A stretch of DNA of 64,000 nt from Tulasnella sp. 424. Taxonomy: Eukaryota; Basidiomycota; Agaricomycetes; Cantharellales; Tulasnellaceae. The stretch spans positions 471,563-535,562 of the forward strand of contig WSUB01000008.1 of assembly GCA_019633425.1 (NCBI GenBank), read 5' to 3'. How positions within the stretch are numbered: the first letter of the stretch is position 1; the number at the start of each line of letters is the position of its first letter. The notes under the pieces were generated by a model. It was not told the DNA's origin and made no database searches. It saw only the letters and a program-made list of their open reading frames with translations. Positions 49,490-60,667 of the stretch are shown in pieces. The position numbers and the translations under genes were made by a program.

Positions 49490-51532
49490 ATGAGCAACCA
49501 ATACGACGGCACGGCCTCACAAGGGCTGCATTCTTTGGGTACCATCATCAAGAGGCATGCCCATTACTTGTACTCTCTAATTCATGCTAACCAGACGCGT
49601 CTCAGGTTGGAGGCAGCGACGTCGAGGTTGGAGGACATAGCCCTCGCGTCCGCAGCCAACAGTTCCGTCCACAAGCCATCAGCAGCCTCGGGTGCCAGCT
49701 CAGGCCCTCCGCCGCCACCATCAAGCTCTCAGTCCTTAACTCCCCAACAAGCTCAACAGACGCCTCTTGCAGCGAAGGATGAACCAAGGGCGATCAAGGC
49801 TTTCAATGAAATGGTCCTTGCCGACACCGACGACGCGAAACTCAAGCGTTACTTGGACTTGAGTGAGAGGGTTGGAGGACCAGTTTGGGACCAGGTATGT
49901 CCGATCTTTTGTGCAGCTTATTGATAACAGGCAAAAGGGGCTACGAATGTCTGACCCCTTTCGGTCTCAGGCAAAACTCGTCAGGGACTTGTTGGAGACT
50001 CAGCGAGACATCATTTATTGCGCGACACAATGTGCCAAACCAGCCGGCACAGACTTCCCTACGATCCTCAAGCCATTAATTGATGGTCTGGAAACTATTA
50101 CAAAGTTGAAGGACGCGAATCGGTCCGGTCCGCATCGAGATTTGTTCGAGCACTTGTCTGCTGTTGCCGACGGTGCCCCAGCTGTAGGATGGGTTGCTGC
50201 TGTAAGCTTAATCCTTCTGAGACACGCCTCTGGTCCTTTAAATTATAAGCATGATTTCTACGCGTAGGAAGGAAAACCAGCAAGTGTCGTCAGCGATGCT
50301 AAGGATGCCTGCCAATTCTTCGCCAACCGAGTAATCAAAGCTTACAAAGAAAAGTACGAATATTGCTCGTTTCCTGGAGACAACCCCTCATCTGGACGTT
50401 CTGGAACAGGGATCCGATGCATGTGGACTGGGTTAAAAGCTTCACTGCACTCTTGGAAGAGCTGCGCAAGTACGTCGCTGAATACCACACCACTGGATTG
50501 ACATGGAATCCCAAGGCAAGTCGTTCTCCATCCTACACTATAATAGAGCTCTGTGACTTATTTCTAATTTGCGTTTAGGGTGGCAAGGCACTTGACTTTA
50601 AAGCATCTGCTTCGCCAGCCGCAACATCAGCGGCCCCTCCCGCCCCAGGGCCGCCTCCCCCACCGCCTCCACCTCCTCCAGTAGATCTTGCTTCAGCTGC
50701 ACCAGCGGCGAAGCCAGCTACAGGAGGGGTCGCTGCCGTCTTTGCAGAACTCAACAAGGGGGAAGCCGTCACTGCGGGTCTGCGAAAGGTGAAGAAGGAA
50801 GAGATGACCCACAAAAACCCCGCTCTTCGAGTCCAAGGTCCCGTTCCCGGTCGCCCCACTTCTCCCGGACCCGCTCCAGCGACAGGAAAGAAGCCTTTGA
50901 AGCCTTCCAAACCAACTGCTCTCGCTGGCAAGAAACCGAGCAAGCTTGCACTCGAAGGCAAGAAATGGGTTGTGGTGAGTCGGAAGACATCGCTGGCCGT
51001 GTTCTGCTTTCCTGACGCCTATCCCCCAACAAGGAATTCTACGAAAATGACCAGAGCATTGTCATTGAAGAAACGGAGAAGGACCAATCTGTGAATCTCT
51101 ACGGCTGCAAGAATGTTGTTGTTCAAGTGAAGGGAAAGGTCAATGCTGTAACCATGAGTAAGCTCTTTGTATCCACTGTAACACCCGGAGAGACTGAGAG
51201 CTTCCGTTCTAGCCAATTGCACGAAAACTTCAATTTTGATGGAATCCGTTATATCTTCCGTCGCTGTCGCGAATTCCCCATCGTTTGCATTAGAGATTAG
51301 GGGTATGGCACCCACGATCCAAATCGACTCGACGGACTCTGGTCAAATTTATCTCTCAAAGGACACACTCGGAGTCGAAATCATGACAGCCAAATGCAGC
51401 TCTATTAATGTCAGTTTGCCGGTCGAAGGAGAGGAGCATGGCGTGTTTGTCGAGAGGGCAGTTCCCGAGATGCTGCGGACGACGATCAAGGATGGAAAGT
51501 TGGTTACTAATTTCGTGGAGCATTCCGGATAG
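49490..51532 (+). CDS. SRV2: Adenylyl cyclase-associated protein (CAP/Srv2)
   Basis: Exon 1 (49490-49554) encodes MSNQYDGTASQGLHSLGTII and KR. It joins exon 2 through a 51-nt intron with a GC donor (49555-49605) to restore RLEAATSRLEDIA, the CAP N-terminal signature for adenylyl cyclase binding. The helical folded domain follows (AKLVRDLLETQRDIIYCATQ, WVKSFTALLEELRKYVAEYH), then a poly-Pro block (PGPPPPPPPPPP), a WH2-like segment (VFAELNKGEAVTAGLRKVKK), and the C-terminal CARP beta-helix (YGCKNVVVQVKGKVNAVT, SGQIYLSKDTLGVEIMTAKC, ending FVEHSG). CAP recycles actin monomers with cofilin and links to the Ras-cAMP pathway in fungi. Confidence 0.93.
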
Positions 51533-52020
51533 ATATCAAGTAGTGGTAACTTGTAATGATTGTTTAATGGGCAATACGAAGAGTTACGTTCAAGACGAGT
51601 GCAAGTAGAACTGTCATAGGCTCTGAAGAACGTGATCCTGGCGGGATGTACTCATCGGATCGAGTTCCGCGAATCCGAGGGATGAAAGCCGGATTTGGAT
51701 TGCTGACTTTGGAAAGATGCGCGCCTATCCGGTCGCTGTAGTCTCGGTTCTCTGGAGACTCCAGCGCAGCAAATTCCTGCGGGAGGGCTTGGCGACAAAA
51801 GTGTGCACAGCCACCGGGCTCGCACGACCCCCACGATCAGGCTATTACTCCTACCTCTCTGGGCAGCTCCAGCTACTCCGAACCACAACTCCTGCAGTTC
51901 GGCTAGCACCACTTACATAGGAAGCGGTGAACACCAGGCAGCGATCTTGCACAGAACAATCGGTGTGAACATCATTTATCCCAATCTTGACTAGGGTATT
52001 GGTGGAACATCATGTGAGAC
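51533..52020. other. Intergenic / unresolved 5' exons of the phosphatase gene
   Basis: About 490 bp after CAP. Short frames exist (for example 51803-51994), and one could supply a first exon of the downstream PhoD-like gene, but no join could be proven from motifs. Confidence 0.4.
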
Positions 52021-55000
52021 CAAGATGGCCAAGAAGCGCTTCTGAAGGGCGTTCAGCTCATGCACCGGCGGTAATTACACGCTTTCCTGTTCTCATAGGG
52101 ATGATACTGGCTATTGGACGCGCCGCAAGGTCTACGAGGTGCAACATTCCCTCAGTATGTTTGTTATGGCTTCGCTGATGTAGAGGCTGCGATTTCAAGA
52201 CCGAACTTCAATACCGGCATCCTCACAGAAACGAGGAGGGACGCTACACACCTGTCGAGGAGATTGGAGCGCCTCAAGATGACGAGTTTGTCGGCGGATT
52301 CGATCCGAACAAGCCAGTGCTTGCTGATGCCGCGTATCAGTATCATGGGGCAACCGGCTATCCTGGTGAGTTGCAGAGATGCCTAGAAAGCACCCATCTC
52401 GTCTCAAGCCATTTCTCTTATCCTACTCTAGCGACCCATCCGTGGCCCTCAGCTTCGACGAGTGCAGCTGGTCCTGCCGCTGTGCCAAGCCTTCCACCGC
52501 CTGTGCCCCCCAAGGCACCCCCGCCGTTACCTCAGCGTCCCGTAGGTCCTCACTTACAAGTCGTTTGCGGACCCCGTACGTCACCACGCCAAGGAATTGG
52601 CCGCGAACTTGACATCATCATCTTTCCTTACCATCAGTCCTTCGATACGACACCGTCAGCGAATTCAAAGTTTGGCATGGGGCGGTTCTCTTAGTGACGG
52701 CTGACGAGGGGTCAACGTACGATCCCCACCCACTTCTTACTCTTGAATGGGACCCCGATAAAGCCACCGGAAACCTTCAGGGCACGCTGAACTCGCCCTC
52801 AGCAATTGGACCACACACTCAGAAGGTTGTCATCCCCGGACACGAGCTGTACCACCACAGGGGACAAACTGGGACGTACACGTTCTGGCGGTTCCTCCTC
52901 GAGATACACTTGGAGCCACATGAAATGAGCGGTCAGTCGATAGCAGCTTCGTTTTGTGGCTTGTGTGGCCGCTCATTTTCGCGTCATCAGTACGGTATAA
53001 CATCAACCGAACGGCGAAGATCGAATTCTTTGTCCCCGGGGCCAATCAGAACATGCGATGGGCTGCACACAGCTGCAACGGTTTCAGTGCGGGTGTGAAT
53101 GAAGCGGACTTCCGCCAACCGGGGTTCGAGACCGGATATGACCCAGGTATGTAATAAACAAAGCCATTAGCTCGCTGCTGTAGGTAACTAATTTTCGCGT
53201 CCGCCCTTTCAGTATGGTGCGACTTGCTCAACAAACATGCTGAAGCCCCTTTCCATTGTTTGGTTGGTGGCGGCGATCAGGTCAGCATAATAGCGCAGAC
53301 CTCTTACCGTCTATGGCTAACCTGAACCCTCAGATCTATTGCGACCGGTGAGACAGTTCCTCGACTGTCGGCTGCAGCCTAAGTTATAGTCTTGGCTAAA
53401 TACGCTACTAAGGCTGACCAACGAACCCGAAATGCAAGGCTGGTTGAACACTAAAACTGCCGATGGCCGGATCAAGTTTCTCCTAACCGACGAAATAAGG
53501 CTGGGCATAGATCGGTATGCTGATATCAGACTCTCGTGTAACCATTTACTAACCCGTGATCCGTAGTTTTTATTTTAATCATTATTGCAATCACTTCCGA
53601 CGCGGAGCTTTTGCCCGGGCTAACCGTTCAATGTAGGAAGGACACCGATTGACGTCCTACTGAACGTTCGCTGATGCCCCATTTCTCGCTTTACCGTGCA
53701 GACCGATGCTTGTGAGGGCGCACGCCTAAGCTCTTAGGGAGAAGTGACTGACCCCCTTGGCCCGTTGCAAAGAACATGCTCGATGACCATGACCTAATTG
53801 ACGGTTTCGGTTCCTATCCCGAGGACTTGCAAACGTCTGCGGTATTCTCAACTATTGGTGGCAGAGGTTACTTCTGGTTTCTGCTATTCCAGCTCTTCGT
53901 TGTTGGTGAGGCCGGAGGTAGCAACCAATTTACGACAAGCTGACCATCCCGTTAGACGAAATCGACGGAACGCTCGGTCAACCCGGTCAACATACTTTCA
54001 AATCAATGATTATCGGCGGAGATGGCGCCTACATCCCTCACCCTAGTCATTCGATACTCTCGTACTTAGGACCCCAGGTCTACATGGTGCTGGTTGATGC
54101 TAGGGCTGAGCGGAAGAAAGAGCAAGTCTGCAGCAAGTTCACGTATGATAGGATATTTGCAGAGATACAGAAGATACCGCCAAATGTGGAGCATTTGGTG
54201 TTCCAGCTTGGTAAGTTCGCATCCAATCTCCGGGGCGTCCAATCAATTGACGTGTGAAGTCTCCAGGTATACCCATTGCATATCCACGTCAGTGAACCGC
54301 TTCGGCTCCTGCCGCTGGAATGCCACTGACGGAGCTTCCAGGCATGAACTTCCTCGAAAAGACACTGGACTCGAAAATCAACCCGTTGGTTCTGCTCGGA
54401 AAGTCAGGCACAATGGCAGTGACGGGCTTCCTGAATAAGTTCAATGCAGATGGTGCGTCATTCGTATGGGTGTGGGGTCAAGTGAAATAACGTTCTCCAT
54501 TTAGCCGAGTTACTGGATGATCTGAACGATCATTGGACAGCAGCAGGGTGCGCCTCCTTTTTTCTCCCACTTGGGATCTTATCTCATCGCCTCTTCTCAA
54601 TTATTCCAGGCACAAGGTACGTTCCCAAAGGAGGCTCGGTGATGAGTTCCAAGACCGATATTCATTCCCATTTACAGCAAGAACGGAACTGGTTTGTCAG
54701 GGAGTGCCAAGCGTTGGCTATGCGGCAGCGGCTGCGAATATCTTTCGTCAGTGGCGATGGTGAGGATGCCACGGTCGTTCTAAATTCGATTGACTGAGTA
54801 ACCACTCCCACCATCAGTTCACTGTGCCGCTGTTGGTGTATTCAAGTCTTTACACGGGGGGAGTCGAATCATGCCCGTTTTGGCGCCGGAAAGGGATCAC
54901 CGCTACATGCTAAATGTGGTAACCAGCGCCATTGTTAATACCCCTCCACCAGCGGGGGTTTTGAAGATGGTCAACCAACTTTCGAGTAAAGTGCATAAGA

Positions 55001-55374
55001 CCATGCACGGTCAGGACACCGATGAGACGATGGTGAGCCAATCATGAACCCTTTTCAAAAACGGCATTTCATTTCACAGCCTCCCCCGTTTTCTCCCTTC
55101 AGTTAGCCCTGTTCGCCACAGCACCTGATGGAAAGCCTTCCAAGTCTAAATATATATTTGGAGCACGAAACTGGGCAAAGGTCATTTGGGATGAGCAGAC
55201 AGGAGAGCTGGAATTTGACCTCCGACTCGAGAAAGAGAAGGGAGGCGGTGTGACAGTTGGGTGCGTGCCAAGCTCAACCACGTTCCCAATCTTCCTAGCT
55301 TCGATCTGACTCTGCGAAATTTCTTCTGGACTTCTAGCTATCCTGTCCGAGCGCCACGGCCTCTCTGGTCGTAG
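52021..55374 (+). CDS. PhoD-like metallophosphatase domain protein
   Basis: The 5' end is uncertain; the first confident exon begins near 52021 (QEALLKGVQLMHRRDDTGYW) and the true start may lie upstream. Later segments: HPHRNEEGRYTPVEEIG, ADAAYQYHGATGYP, a Pro-rich linker, YDTVSEFKVWHGAVLLVTAD, VVGGGDQIYCDRL-like LVGGGDQIYCDRLTNEPE, NHYCNHFRRGAFARANRS, then IPMLNMLDDHDLIDGFGSYP, FSTIGGRGYFWFLLFQLFVV, ISFVSGDVHCAAVGVFKS and the end YPVRAPRPLWS. The GGDQIYCD, MLDDHDLIDGFG and SGDVH motifs supply the metal ligands expected in PhoD enzymes. A 10-nt microexon at 53702-53711 is needed to build IPML. Fungal members are uncharacterised phosphatases; substrate and location are unknown, and no signal peptide was seen. 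Confidence 0.8.
53702..53711 (+). other. 10-nt microexon of the PhoD-like gene
   Basis: accgatgctt lies between an intron at 53633-53701 (gtagga...gtgcag) and one at 53712-53772 (gtgagg...gcaaag). AT from the previous exon plus this exon gives Ile-Pro-Met-Leu, then AACATGCTCGATGACCATG continues as NMLDDHD. Without it the DDHD metal motif is out of frame. Confidence 0.75.
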
Positions 55375-55719
55375 ATAAAATCCTCCCCAACCCCACCATC
55401 CCGCACTTGATACCCAATCTACTGTAATGTGTACCTGGAGAAAAGGCTTTTGGACCGTAATATACGGCTTGAATGTATCCTAATTGACGTGTTTCAGATA
55501 ATGGGAACGATCTTCGAAGGCGATGCGATTGTCAGGGCTGATCGACCTGACCAGGTACTCTCACACCCTGAGAAGCTCTGCCACAGCCGTTTTTCGGTCC
55601 TGCAGTTTCAATATGACCTCTTCGCAGTTTTCGTCTTTGCTCTCTTGTCGTTTCCCCCCCTCCTCCTGACGACAAAAACACTGTTCCGTCCAGACAGCTG
55701 CTGAGGAAAAGCCTCAAGG
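55375..55719. other. Intergenic, about 345 bp
   Basis: Follows the phosphatase stop and precedes the membrane protein start; contains a C-rich run near 55,658. No other feature. Confidence 0.4.
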
Positions 55720-57317
55720 ATGAGCTGCTCGGTCCCCCTGCCACGATCATTTATGTTATTCTCTGTAATCCTCCCGCTGTGGTTTTGTTGTTGTTGTGCT
55801 CAGATTAGCCTCGCTGCTTGTCTCGCGCAATACCAGTGGGTGAGCTTCGACTATAGTACGGTGATTCATTCGTTCGATCGGCTCACTTGGGTCTTGGCAG
55901 ATGTCAAACGGCCGCAACCAGGATCCCTGCGTTGTCGCGGCATATCTACAGGTACGATGTACACCTGATGAAAGTAAGGCTTTTTTAGTCTTGTACGTAC
56001 GTGATTCGAGTGTTGATTCGACTTGCCTTCTGCCCTGTAGCTTTCACAGTGATAGGCTTGCACGGGGTGGGAGCGTAACGTAAAGGCGCGCGTACACTTT
56101 GCTCATCCTCACGACTTCTTGCAGGACGGTCCCTACAGCCCACCACCTTCCGATGCCGCTAACCCATGCCGCTGCAATCCAGTTGTTTATACCCTCCTCT
56201 CAGCTTGCTCTGTTTGTCAAGGCGGTAACACCAATTCGTAAGTCGCCCACTGCGCTCTTGCTGTGGTAAGACTCTAAGGTTCCTATCCGTTTCAGCTGGA
56301 GCGAGTGGACCGAAAATTGTCCTTCTAACGTGACCGCTCAGGATGGGTAAAGCTTCTTCTTAGTGGTGATTATGAGGATACTGATGATTGGTGGCGGTAC
56401 TAGATATCCCGAAGCTGTTCCGTTTCAAGTCATAGTCCCTCGATGGGCACAAACGCTTCCCTCGGAGACAGGCGGGACCTTCAACGCGACTTATGCAAAA
56501 ACGGTTTCAGGTACGTAGATCAAGCCATCAACATATGATGCGCCAGCTAAAAAAAAAGCCCATTTCAGCCGAACAACCGCCCCCACGAGAGCGCAAAAAG
56601 CTCTCTGTGGGAATGATAGTCGCCATTGTTTTGAGTATTCTTGGCGCGATTCTTCTCGTGCTAGCGGTCTTCGCTGTCTACCAGTTCAGGAAGCCAAGGC
56701 CGGGCTCTTTACCTTTACCGCCGGCAAAGCCAAGACCACTTGCTGAGGACGAAGAGCAGTTCAACCCTTTGAGGACCGCCAAGTCTTTTGAGTCTCGGCA
56801 CTCGGAATTCCCCACCCAGACGGGAGGATATCGTTACAGCCCCGTCGGAACATCTCTCGACCACGAGGAGCAAGCCTTATCAGATTCTGGCCGACCTCGT
56901 TCATTCTCTCATCCAGTCATCATAGAACCGCTTTATGACCCACCCACAAGCTCGTCCTCATCTCATACTGGGGATCACGAAGAAACTCGCCCAGCGCTTC
57001 CGCCTCACAGTTTCACATATCCACCCGTCACGGCTAGCCCTAAGTCCGCTTCGTCGTCGTTTTATCGATACGATCCATTCAACCCCCCTGAACCAGATGA
57101 TCTGTCTTCGGGATCCCATCCTCCTCCTAGTTCGTCGCCATATTCGGCGGGGAAACCGCTTCGGGAGCTCTCCTTCCCTCCACCTCGAAAAACATTGTCT
57201 CCTTTCACCTACGAGCCTTACTCTCCATCATCACCTCGGGCACACCTTCTTTCTCCTACCAGTCCACATCGGGCAGGTCACTCGAGAGGAAGATCCGGAG
57301 GCAACCATGGACAATGA
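55720..57317 (+). CDS. Type I membrane protein of a common basidiomycete family
   Basis: The signal peptide MSCSVPLPRSFMLFSVILPL and WFCCCCA lead to a spliced ectodomain: QYQW joined to MSNGRNQDPCVVAAYLQ, then ANPCRCNPVVYTLLSACSVC, WSEWTENCPSNV, and VIVPRWAQTLP, all Cys-rich, with several possible N-glycosylation sites (for example NATY). One transmembrane segment (MIVAIVLSILGAILLVLAVF) is preceded by a basic stretch (PRERKKL) and followed by a long Ser/Pro-rich cytosolic tail. This architecture is widespread in Agaricomycetes as predicted transmembrane proteins with no known function. About six exons; the last is the open frame ending at 57317. Confidence 0.78.
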
Positions 57318-57392
57318 AACATCTCAAGTGACTTTAATATATTCTTTGTACACTAGTTTATTACGACAGAACCCAATGATACAGCGTTAGGA

Positions 57393-60300
57393 TCACTCCC
57401 GCACGAAGATGTACAGGTACGCCAGAGGCTTCAGCTCTTTCAAGTTATCCCCACTGGCCCGGACAACCTTCTCGTCATTGAACAGCACCCAGCCCTCTTT
57501 CTCAGTCTTAATATGTGCCACGTAATGCCCGGAGTGAACGGAAGTTCCCTTATGGGAGATGAAGGCCTTGAGATGGTATCGAGCTGGGAGTGCATTCGAC
57601 CCCCCAGGGTGGGACGATGGAGCAGCTGTAGCCCCACTCGAACTAGCACCCGCCTCCTCTCCTGCATCATCGGGGTGGCTAAACAACCACTCAACAGCTC
57701 GCTCCATACTACCCCCGGTTTCCTTCAACGCCTTTCGTGCCTGAGCCTGAGTGAAGCCCATATCAGTCAGACCAGCGATATCGTCTGCCGAGGGTTCCGG
57801 ACCACTTGTGGTTGCTGAGGCGACAACGGGCGGATCATTGAGGTCTGGGGAGGATCGTCAGTCCAGCAGAGACACGAAATTTAACAAACTCAACAAACCG
57901 GGGTCTTCCATGTGTTCGAAAAGCCAATTCATGGCCAGCTCCGCGTCGCTGTTTCCTGTCGCAAGAAGTGCGCGCTGGCAAGCGTTTGTGCCGAAACCCA
58001 TCGCCTGAAGTTGTCCCATGGCCGCTTCGCTGAATTGTGTCGCCGCAGGCGCTAATCAATAAGACACGTTAACCTCTGAATATTTGGTCACAGACAACAG
58101 GAGTGTACCTGGAGCGGCGTCTTCTGGTAACTCGACTTCGTTTTCTTGCTTCCCATGTCCGATGTATGCGTCAAGATTCAACTGGTCGTCCTGAGGTAGG
58201 TTTACAGGAACGTCTTGAAGCGGATTAGTCTATCACTTGCAACACACTTCTCGCATCACCTACCTAGCTTGACCGGCACCCAGTTGACCAGCTGGAACTT
58301 CTTTGCGTGAATGACTAGGACGTCTGGGAAGGTGGAGAAGCGAGATTGCCTGAGGGAGAGGCCATGTTAATCGGGCTGTGGTGGGGCGCTGCTCAGGCGT
58401 AGGAAACGTACTTCTCCAGCATGACATTTGTCCCACATGATGGACATGCGTATTCGAGTACCTCTGTTCCAAGCGCTGCTTCAAGGCATTGAAGAAGCTC
58501 TACAGGCTCGTATTCGACTTTTGGTGGATCTCCGCCTTCGACGACCACTGGTGGCTTCTCTTTGGCTGGAACAGGGATGCTGATGGAGTCCTGAGAGTCG
58601 ACGCGATAGCGGACCTTGTTGCAGTTCATACATTGTAAGCGTTGCTCCAGACCGAACTTGAAGATGTGCGTCGGTTGTTCCTCCTCAGCTTCATTCTTCC
58701 TTTTCGCGTCCTGTCGCAGAGACTTCAAGAGATGCGCCAAGAACTCCTCAGAGTCTTGTTGCCGCATAGTGGCGAATTCTTCGTGTCCCTTCCCAATTAG
58801 GGCTTTGAACGTCGTCGGCTTCAGCCCTTCCTGGAATTGTGGGTCCGTGTGGTCCGGAGCATCGGGAGATGGGGAATTTGCAAAAGTGTTCGGATCGGGG
58901 ACTTTACGAGGATGGCTATATCGACCGGAAAGTAGACCATCGGCTAGCTTGCCCATCTGACACTCCAAGCAACTAGCTGGGAGTGGCTCAGGGCAGATGG
59001 CAGCGTGGTTGAGAGAGGTAGGACCGAAGCGTGCCTGGAACTCGGGAAGGGAGAATAGCGACTGTATAACCGATGCCATATAGCAGCTAAGATGGTACAC
59101 GTCGTCAGCCCGACCCACAGAGAAGGGGGAGATAAGAGCGCTACCTGTTACCCAAGTTTGCAAGACCCGTCAGACCGGGTCCAAAGACTGGCTCCAAAGA
59201 CTTTCCGTCGTCACCCGTCATGCTGAAGTCATAGTTCAGGTTGTGTTCGATTTGCTATCAGGAAGCAGTCAGGAATAGGTCGACAGGTGGGGGAAATTAC
59301 TACCAACCAGTTCTGCCATGCTCTTTTCCGTCTTTGTCTGCGTCAACACATTGATGCCGAAGTTGGCAAGATGGGTCGCCAGGCCTGGGTCAACCTTGGA
59401 ATCATTGCATTGATAGCAATATATATCTAGTTGGCGCACCATTTCTCAGTTAATGATGTCGCGTTTACGTGGGGGTGGTCAAACCTACCTGCTGTTCCTT
59501 CAGCGGTTATTGTTCCAAGCTTGACGCTCACTGGGTGCTGGGTCTCGTTGAAATGAGCTAGACCGTGACCATTGCCACCGATACCACCGAATTGAGCCCT
59601 ACCGCATCCAAGGTTTCCGCAGGTGAGGCAGAGCCAGAGATTTTCCTTCAGGTCGCATTTTCCGCATTGCGCCAAGCCTGGGGAAATCAGAAAGGTTGGG
59701 TCGCTCCGAATCGAAAACTAGATCGGACCATCTAACCTGAAGCAGGAGTCTGATGCGATGTTACTTGCTCAAGCATGAGAGTGTGCTCGCATGCGGTGGT
59801 TTCTTCCTCCCAAGCCTTGACTTCGGACTGCCGTCCGGAGGACATAGACTGCATAATGCCATCCACCAAAGCACGAACCTGGCCGAGAAGTGTTAGTAAT
59901 GACAAGATGCACATATACGGGCCAGCAGACATACTTTGGGCTCGTTTGCCAGGTCGGGAAGTTCAACCCCACCACAAGCCCAGCACTTTAGGGTGGTTTC
60001 ATGCGTGTATTTGTCTTCTTCGCGTTCCTCCAGGATGGCCAACTTCTTCATAGGGGGTTCATTATCGTCCTGCGTGATAAATGGACGCGTCAGGACTTGA
60101 TGTGCAGTGAGGTGTACACCGAGTCAGCGAACCCTTTGGGGTCGAGGCTTTGCCTTGCGCTTCACGTTCAAGACAAAAGGATGATCCGATCTCTCGTAGT
60201 GTGTCCGTGCGTGGTGTCGATCATCACTAGTACAGCCGCCATTGAAGCAAGTTAGGCAGACGTCGACGCCGGAGGGCAGGTCCTACGTTCAAAGCAAGCG

Positions 60301-60452
60301 CGATGAGCCTGCGGGGTGCACCGACGTCAACCACAACTGGCTGGCCATACCTGATTATCAAAGCATTGTGTGCATTCCTCTCTGTGTACTGAATGAGAAA
60401 GTTTAGGTGTTTGCAGCGATGATAGGCGATCCAAGTGAGAGCAAGTAGCCAT
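57393..60452 (-). CDS. UBP14: Ubiquitin C-terminal hydrolase UBP14 / USP5 (isopeptidase T) type
   Basis: Start MATCSHLDRLSSLQTPKLSH. Domains in order: a variant first UBP zinc finger (CTQCFDNQ, DVCLTCFNGGC), the second ZnF-UBP (AQCGKCDLKENLWLCLTCGN, GCGRAQFGG, HGLAHFNETQHPV), the USP catalytic Cys box GLANLGNSCYMASVIQSLF, QQDSEEFLAHLLKSL, two UBA domains (AMGQLQAMGFGTNACQRALL and GLTDMGFTQAQARKALKETG), and the His box GTSVHSGHYVAHIKTE, ending in LAYLYIFVRE. All catalytic residues are visible. The family disassembles free, unanchored polyubiquitin chains, keeping ubiquitin available for the proteasome. About a dozen exons. Tail-to-tail with the membrane protein gene, 75 bp apart. Confidence 0.93.
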
Positions 60453-60667
60453 TGTTGGTGGTAGTCGAGATTGAAAGGTAAATGGGCGCCAAACGCGAGC
60501 GACGCGCGAGACCAAGCACTCTGGAAAATGCTGGAAATAACAGGTCCTCTGTATCACACGTGCACGATGTTACGCGGTGAGTGAACCAAGTATGTACAAT
60601 AATCTACATAATAGCGTGAGCTTCGTTCCCAAATATTGCTACGCCACGCTACAGGCCAAATCGACCG

